From assembly GCA_910584115.1 (NCBI GenBank), contig CAJTYN010000026.1, forward strand, positions 7,352 through 25,322: DNA of 17,971 nt, given 5' to 3'. This document shows, piece after piece, positions 14,233 to 17,971 of the stretch; position 1 is the stretch's first letter, and the number at the start of each line of letters is the position of its first letter. The stretch is from an uncultured Lachnospiraceae bacterium (GTDB taxonomy: Bacteria; Bacillota; Clostridia; Lachnospirales; Lachnospiraceae). The notes beneath the pieces are model-generated. The model did no database searches, was not told the origin of the DNA, and saw only the letters and a list, made by a program, of their open reading frames with translations. The position numbers and the translations under genes are program-made.

Positions 14233-16941
14233 CTACCTTGGCACTTCGACCATGATGTATGCCTCTACCTGGTCGCCCTCTGTGATGTCGTTGAAATCTT
14301 CCAGGACAAGGCCGCATTCGTATCCGGCTTTTACTTCTTTTACGTCGTCTTTGAAACGCTTTAAGGAGGCCAGGGCGCCTTCGTAGATCTGCTCCCCTTC
14401 GCGCAGGAGCCTCACTTTACAGTTTCTCTCAAACCGCCCGTCTAATACATAAGAACCCGCGATCGTTCCCACGCCGGAAGCATGGAATGTCTGGCGCACT
14501 TCGCCGTGCCCGATCACCTGCTCTTCGAAGATCGGATCGAGCATGCCCTTCATGGCGGATTCCACATCCTCGATGGCCTGGTAGATGACTTTGTAGAGAC
14601 GCAGGTCTACGCCTTCCTGTTCTGCGATAGCCTTTGCCTGGGCGTCGGGCCGTACGTTGAACCCGATCACGATCGCGTTGGAGGTGGAGGCTAAGGTCAC
14701 GTCTGATTCGTTGATCGCGCCCACGCCGCCGTGGATCACTTTGACCACCACTTCTTCGTTGGTCAGTTTCAGCAGGCTCTGTTTTACGGCTTCCACGGAA
14801 CCCTGTACATCTGCCTTGATGATGATCGGCAGCTCTTTTAAGGTCCCGGCCTGGATCTGATCGAAGAGATCGTCCAGGGAGAGTTTTGCTTTCGTGTCTT
14901 CTAAGAGATGTTTCTTGTTCTCCGCCACGAAGGTCTGGGCGAAGGATTTTGCCTCTTTATCGTTGTCGAAAGCTACGAGGATCTCGCCCGCATTCGGTAC
15001 ATCGCTCAAGCCTAAGATCTCCACGGGTGTGGACGGCCCCGCGCTCTTTACGCGGCGTCCTTTATCGTCCATCATGGCGCGGACTTTGCCGGAGCATGCC
15101 CCTGCGGCGATGTGATCGCCCACATGGAGGGTCCCTTTCTGTACCAAGATCGTGGCCACCGGGCCTTTGCCTTTGTCCAGCTCCGCTTCGATCACCAGCC
15201 CTCTGGCCTGGCGTTTCGGGTCGGCTTTCAGTTCCGCCACTTCCGCTACCAGGAGCATCATCTCTAAGAGGGTATCGATGCCTTCTCCTGTATGGGCGGA
15301 TACGGGAACGAAGATGGTGCTGCCGCCCCAATCCTCCGGGATCAGTTCGTACTCGGAGAGTTCTTGTTTTACCCGCTCGATGTTGGCGTTCGGCTTGTCG
15401 ATCTTGTTGATCGCTACGACGATCTCGATGCCGGCCGCTTTGGCATGGCTGATGGCCTCTACGGTCTGGGGCATCACGCCGTCGTCCGCGGCGACCACCA
15501 GGATCGCGATGTCCGTGGCGTTGGCCCCGCGCATACGCATGGCCGTAAATGCCTCGTGGCCGGGTGTATCCAGGAATGTGATCTTCTGCCCGTTGACCGT
15601 CACGATATAGGCGCCGATGCGCTGGGTGATCCCGCCGGCTTCTTTGTCGGTCACGTTGGTGTCGCGGATCGCGTCCAGCAGGGAGGTCTTGCCGTGGTCT
15701 ACGTGGCCCATGACACAGACGACTGGAGGACGGGGCACCATATCTGCCGGGTCTTCTTCTTTTTCACGCAGGAGTTCTTCGATCACGTCTACTTTCTCTT
15801 CCGGCTCGGCGATGATGTCGTAGCCCAGAGCGATCTCCTGTGCTTTTTCGAAATCGATCTCGTGGTTCACGGTGACCATCATGCCTTCCAGGAACAGTTT
15901 CTTCACGATCACGGAGGGCTGCATCTTCATCTTCTCGGCCAGTTCACGGATCGTCATCTTCTCCGGGAGTGTGATCTCTTTGATCTCCGGCTTCTTCTCT
16001 TCGGCTTTGTGCTGGTTGGATGGCTTCTGCAGGGCTTTGGGCAGACGCATGTTCGGTCTTCTCCCGCCGCTCTGGTTTGGACGGCGGCTCTGTGTCGTGT
16101 TCTTTGTATTCTTGCGATCCCGCTCTTTCTTGCTCTCTTTCGGATTCTTGGACTGGGCCTCTACGGAGATCATATCCCTGTCGCGGCGTTCCTGGCCTGG
16201 ACGGGATGAGCCGCCTTTGCCTCTGTTAAATTGCCCGGAGGAACGGTTCTGTCCGGATCTCTGGGAATTCTGGCCGTCTCTTCTCTGGCCCTGATCGCGG
16301 CCCTGATTCCTGCCTGATCCCTGGTCGCGCCCCTGACCCTGGTCACGCCTCGGACCACGGCCGGAGTCTCTCCTCTGATCGCGGCCCTGGCCCTGATTCC
16401 TGCCTGATCCCTGGTCGCGCCCCTGGCTCCTGCCTGCGCCCTGATCGCGCCCCTGACCCTGGTTCCTGCTCTGACCGTCACGGCCCTGACTGCGGTTCTG
16501 GCTCTGGTCGCGGCCCTGACCGCCGCGTCCGCGCCTGGGCTGATCCTGCCGGGGCCGGTCGTCGCCCGCCGGACGGGACTGCTGCCTGGACTGATCCTTT
16601 GGCTGGTCCTTGGACTGTTCTTTGGACCGTTCTTTTGGCTGGTCGCCCTGGCCGGAACGGGAGGACCTGCGCTCCCTCTTTACCGCGTATTCTTTTCCCC
16701 CGTCGCTGGCGTTCTGAGCGCGGAATACACGTATGACTTTTTTCTTCTTTTTCGGCGCTTCACCTGAAGAAGAGGCTGCCGGGCCTCTGCCCAGATTTTT
16801 CCTCACATCCTCTGCCTGTGTCTCGTCGACCGTGCTGGCATGGCTCTTGATGTCGGCTCCTTTTCCTCTCAGATATTCGATCACTTCTTTATTTTCCCTG
16901 CTCAGTTCCCTGGCTAGTTCATATATCCTCATTTTTGGCAT
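14233..16941 (-). CDS. infB: Translation initiation factor IF-2
   Basis: A 902-residue GTPase that brings initiator tRNA to the 30S subunit and promotes subunit joining. An N-terminal IF2_N-like helix bundle (1 to about 50) is followed by a long disordered linker (about 52-320) with an Arg/Gly/Gln/Asp-rich repeat core (about 132-252). Next come a second IF2_N domain (about 326-378) and the G domain with GHVDHGKT (412-419), DTPGH (458-462) and NKID (512-515), then domains II to IV. The start is the ATG at 16941: AAGGAGG lies seven bases upstream, whereas the ATG at 16947 is too close and the one at 16932 too far. It overlaps ylxQ by 13 bases. The frame is open further upstream to 17103, but that part is a shadow of ylxQ. 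Confidence 0.96.
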   Translation of the reverse strand: MPKMRIYELARELSRENKEVIEYLRGKGADIKSHASTVDETQAEDVRKNLGRGPAASSSGEAPKKKKKVIRVFRAQNASDGGKEYAVKRERRSSRSGQGDQPKERSKEQSKDQPKDQSRQQSRPAGDDRPRQDQPRRGRGGQGRDQSQNRSQGRDGQSRNQGQGRDQGAGRSQGRDQGSGRNQGQGRDQRRDSGRGPRRDQGQGRDQGSGRNQGRDQGQRRDGQNSQRSGQNRSSGQFNRGKGGSSRPGQERRDRDMISVEAQSKNPKESKKERDRKNTKNTTQSRRPNQSGGRRPNMRLPKALQKPSNQHKAEEKKPEIKEITLPEKMTIRELAEKMKMQPSVIVKKLFLEGMMVTVNHEIDFEKAQEIALGYDIIAEPEEKVDVIEELLREKEEDPADMVPRPPVVCVMGHVDHGKTSLLDAIRDTNVTDKEAGGITQRIGAYIVTVNGQKITFLDTPGHEAFTAMRMRGANATDIAILVVAADDGVMPQTVEAISHAKAAGIEIVVAINKIDKPNANIERVKQELSEYELIPEDWGGSTIFVPVSAHTGEGIDTLLEMMLLVAEVAELKADPKRQARGLVIEAELDKGKGPVATILVQKGTLHVGDHIAAGACSGKVRAMMDDKGRRVKSAGPSTPVEILGLSDVPNAGEILVAFDNDKEAKSFAQTFVAENKKHLLEDTKAKLSLDDLFDQIQAGTLKELPIIIKADVQGSVEAVKQSLLKLTNEEVVVKVIHGGVGAINESDVTLASTSNAIVIGFNVRPDAQAKAIAEQEGVDLRLYKVIYQAIEDVESAMKGMLDPIFEEQVIGHGEVRQTFHASGVGTIAGSYVLDGRFERNCKVRLLREGEQIYEGALASLKRFKDDVKEVKAGYECGLVLEDFNDITEGDQVEAYIMVEVPR
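16186..16548 (-). repeat. Degenerate GRDQG-type repeat in the IF-2 linker
   Basis: Residues 132-252 of IF-2 are built from variants of QGRDQGSGRNQG with almost no hydrophobic residues. At DNA level a 37-base stretch at 16299-16335 recurs exactly at 16389-16425, a 90-base (30-codon) offset, with shorter partial copies around both. The period keeps the reading frame. Confidence 0.85.
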
Positions 16942-17267
16942 ACACATTCCTCCTTCTTCTGGTGTTGGCCTTCTGCATCCAGCATGGCCTTGGCAAAGCC
17001 TTCGTCCAATACTGCGAGACTGGCACGAAATCCCCTGCCGACGGCACTCCCCAAAACTTCTCTGCTCTCTATGGACAAAATGGGCACTCCATAGTAGCTG
17101 CACATATTTGTAAACTTTTTCCTGGTGTTGGCCGAGGCATCTTCCGCCAGGATCACCAGATGCCCTTTCCCTGTCTTGACCGCTTTTTCTACGGAAAATT
17201 CCCCGCTGGCGATCTTCCCGGCTTTTGCCGCCATACCAGCCAAAGATAATATCTTATTTCTCTTCAA
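16929..17267 (-). CDS. ylxQ: YlxQ, L7Ae/L30e-like RNA-binding protein
   Basis: A protein of about 112 residues in the L7Ae/L30e/Gadd45 fold, expected to bind kink-turn-like RNA; its exact role is unsettled. Family features are KILSLAGMAAKAGKIASGE near the start, then AVKTGKGHLVILAEDAS and the SYYGVPIL segment. No ATG suits the N-terminus. I chose TTG 17267 (start MKRNKIL) because AAAGGGAG lies about nine bases upstream and homologues begin this way. TTG 17288 would add seven residues but has its GAGG too close. It overlaps rnpM by about 14 bases and infB by 13. The tail is cysteine- and lysine-containing (CVCQK). Confidence 0.85.
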   Translation of the reverse strand: MKRNKILSLAGMAAKAGKIASGEFSVEKAVKTGKGHLVILAEDASANTRKKFTNMCSYYGVPILSIESREVLGSAVGRGFRASLAVLDEGFAKAMLDAEGQHQKKEECVCQK

Positions 17268-17529
17268 ATGCTTCCCACTCCCTTTCAAGCCTCTCGTAAA
17301 CGTCCTGGCTGATGCTCATCTGGAAGGAACGCTCCAGGGCTCTGCTCTTTCTGGCTTTCGCAAAACACTGTGGATCTGAGCAGAGATAGGCCCCCCGCCC
17401 GTTCTTCTTACCCGTAGGATCCACTGTCAGTTCTCCTTCCGGCGTCCGCAGGATGCGCAGCAGTCCCCGCTTCGGCTTCATCTCCCTGCACCCGATGCAT
17501 TGGCGCATGGGGATCTTATTGCTCTTCAT
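17254..17529 (-). CDS. rnpM: RnpM/YlxR, RNase P modulator family
   Basis: A 91-residue basic protein of the YlxR (DUF448) family, reported to bind and modulate RNase P in Bacillus and renamed RnpM. Signatures are IPMRQC11IGC14 with the CxxC pair, KPKRGLLRI, then GKKNGRGAYLC and a second cysteine in the following PQC. The ATG at 17529 follows nusA by one base and has GGAGGAGGG about 11 bases upstream inside the nusA end. The frame is open up to 17754, but that is a shadow of the acidic NusA tail. The gene order nusA-ylxR-ylxQ-infB is strongly conserved in Firmicutes. Confidence 0.93.
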   Translation of the reverse strand: MKSNKIPMRQCIGCREMKPKRGLLRILRTPEGELTVDPTGKKNGRGAYLCSDPQCFAKARKSRALERSFQMSISQDVYERLEREWEAFEEK

Positions 17530-17530
17530 A

Positions 17531-17971
17531 TCAAAGATCACCCTCCTCCAGTTCCAGGAAGGCAAGGTCTGCAAAATCCGATTCCGGGTCGAAGCCTTCC
17601 TCGTCGTCATACTCCTCGTCGTCGAGATCTTCAAGAGCGCCTGCGTAGAGGTCTTCGTCCGGATCGGAGTAGATCTGCGCTGCGGCTTTCTTGGAGTCCT
17701 CGGCGCGCTGTTCTCCTTCGGACGCAGGGGAGGTTTCTTCCGGGGATGCCTCATCCTGGGATGTCTCTTCTGTGGGGCCTTCTTCCTGGGGATGTTCTTC
17801 TTCAGCTCCCTCCTCTGGAAGATCTTCTTCCTGGTGTTCTCCGTCTTGAAGATCTTCGATCGGGATCTCTTCCTGAGTCTCTTCGTCGGGGTTCTCTTCG
17901 TTCAGGAACTCTCCGTCCGGGGTTCTCCCGTCCTGATCCTCTTCTTCCGGAGAGATCACATCCTGGAGTCC
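17531..17971 (-). CDS. nusA: Partial gene: acidic C-terminal tail, most likely of NusA
   Basis: An open frame enters from the right edge and ends at the TGA one base before rnpM. The visible ~147 residues are of low complexity. About 42% of the last 142 are Asp or Glu, with only four Lys/Arg residues, and Pro, Gln, Ser and Thr fill most of the rest. No NusA S1 or KH domain is in view, so the name rests on the conserved order nusA-rnpM-ylxQ-infB. If right, this NusA carries an acidic extension absent from the compact B. subtilis protein. The last 50 residues contain more aromatic and hydrophobic residues (IYSDPDEDLYAGALEDL, FADLAFLELEEGDL), which could form a short binding motif. Confidence 0.75.
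   Translation of the reverse strand, partial: GLQDVISPEEEDQDGRTPDGEFLNEENPDEETQEEIPIEDLQDGEHQEEDLPEEGAEEEHPQEEGPTEETSQDEASPEETSPASEGEQRAEDSKKAAAQIYSDPDEDLYAGALEDLDDEEYDDEEGFDPESDFADLAFLELEEGDL

Noticed and set aside
15292..16209. 305-codon open frame on the plus strand opposite infB
   Set aside because: It is antisense to a certain gene, has no ribosome binding site or recognisable domain, and its His/Asp/Val-rich composition is the mirror of GC-rich minus-strand codons.
16186..16548. Repeated sequence considered as a CRISPR array
   Set aside because: The repeats are degenerate, in frame and coding within infB, without regular unique spacers.
16942..17103. 54-residue N-terminal extension of the infB frame
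   Set aside because: It overlaps ylxQ coding sequence; homologues start at the M-x-K-x-R-I-Y-E-L segment and the AAGGAGG site fits 16941.

Overview
The window reads as chromosomal DNA from a GC-rich member of the Clostridia, most likely the Lachnospiraceae (inferred from gene order, Gram-positive AGGAGG-type ribosome binding sites, NrdG for anaerobic growth, and DUF1292 and DUF5662 proteins). It holds 17 complete and 2 partial protein genes. All but one (the DUF1292 gene) lie on the minus strand, so transcription runs from high to low coordinates. I see no tRNA, rRNA, insertion sequence, prophage or CRISPR array.

Right half (17971 down to 9389): the classic nusA-infB translation and RNA operon. 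It runs nusA 3' end, rnpM (ylxR), ylxQ, infB, rbfA, nrnA, truB, ribF, then a Na+/phosphate symporter with a PhoU-like tail. Genes overlap or sit 1 to 38 bases apart, with no internal terminator seen. A TTTACA-17-TATACT promoter then starts rpsO. rpsO is followed by a GC-rich hairpin and pnp, the conserved rpsO-pnp pair. After pnp come nrdG and dut, which handle anaerobic dNTP synthesis and dUTP removal and are separated by one base.

Middle (5700 down to 5086): a monocistronic plus-strand gene for a DUF1292 protein with an N-terminal cysteine cluster, closed by a strong terminator. It diverges from exoA. The two promoters appear to share one palindromic TTGCAA -35 box, with 17-bp spacers on both sides.

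Left part (5085 down to 1): exoA (exonuclease III), a weak terminator, then a three-gene overlapping set. This set is a GlgX-like GH13 protein that has lost most catalytic residues, a DUF5662 protein, and the Na+/proline symporter putP, which ends in a clear terminator. A partial gene for a heptad-repeat coiled-coil protein runs off the left edge.

The housekeeping genes are ordinary. The parts most worth a second look are the apparent GH13 pseudoenzyme and its coupled partners, the two oppositely charged disordered segments (acidic NusA tail, Arg/Gly/Gln-rich IF2 linker) in one operon, the mirror-image divergent promoter, and the Cys-cluster DUF1292 protein. No clearly new multi-gene system (defence, mobile or biosynthetic) is visible.
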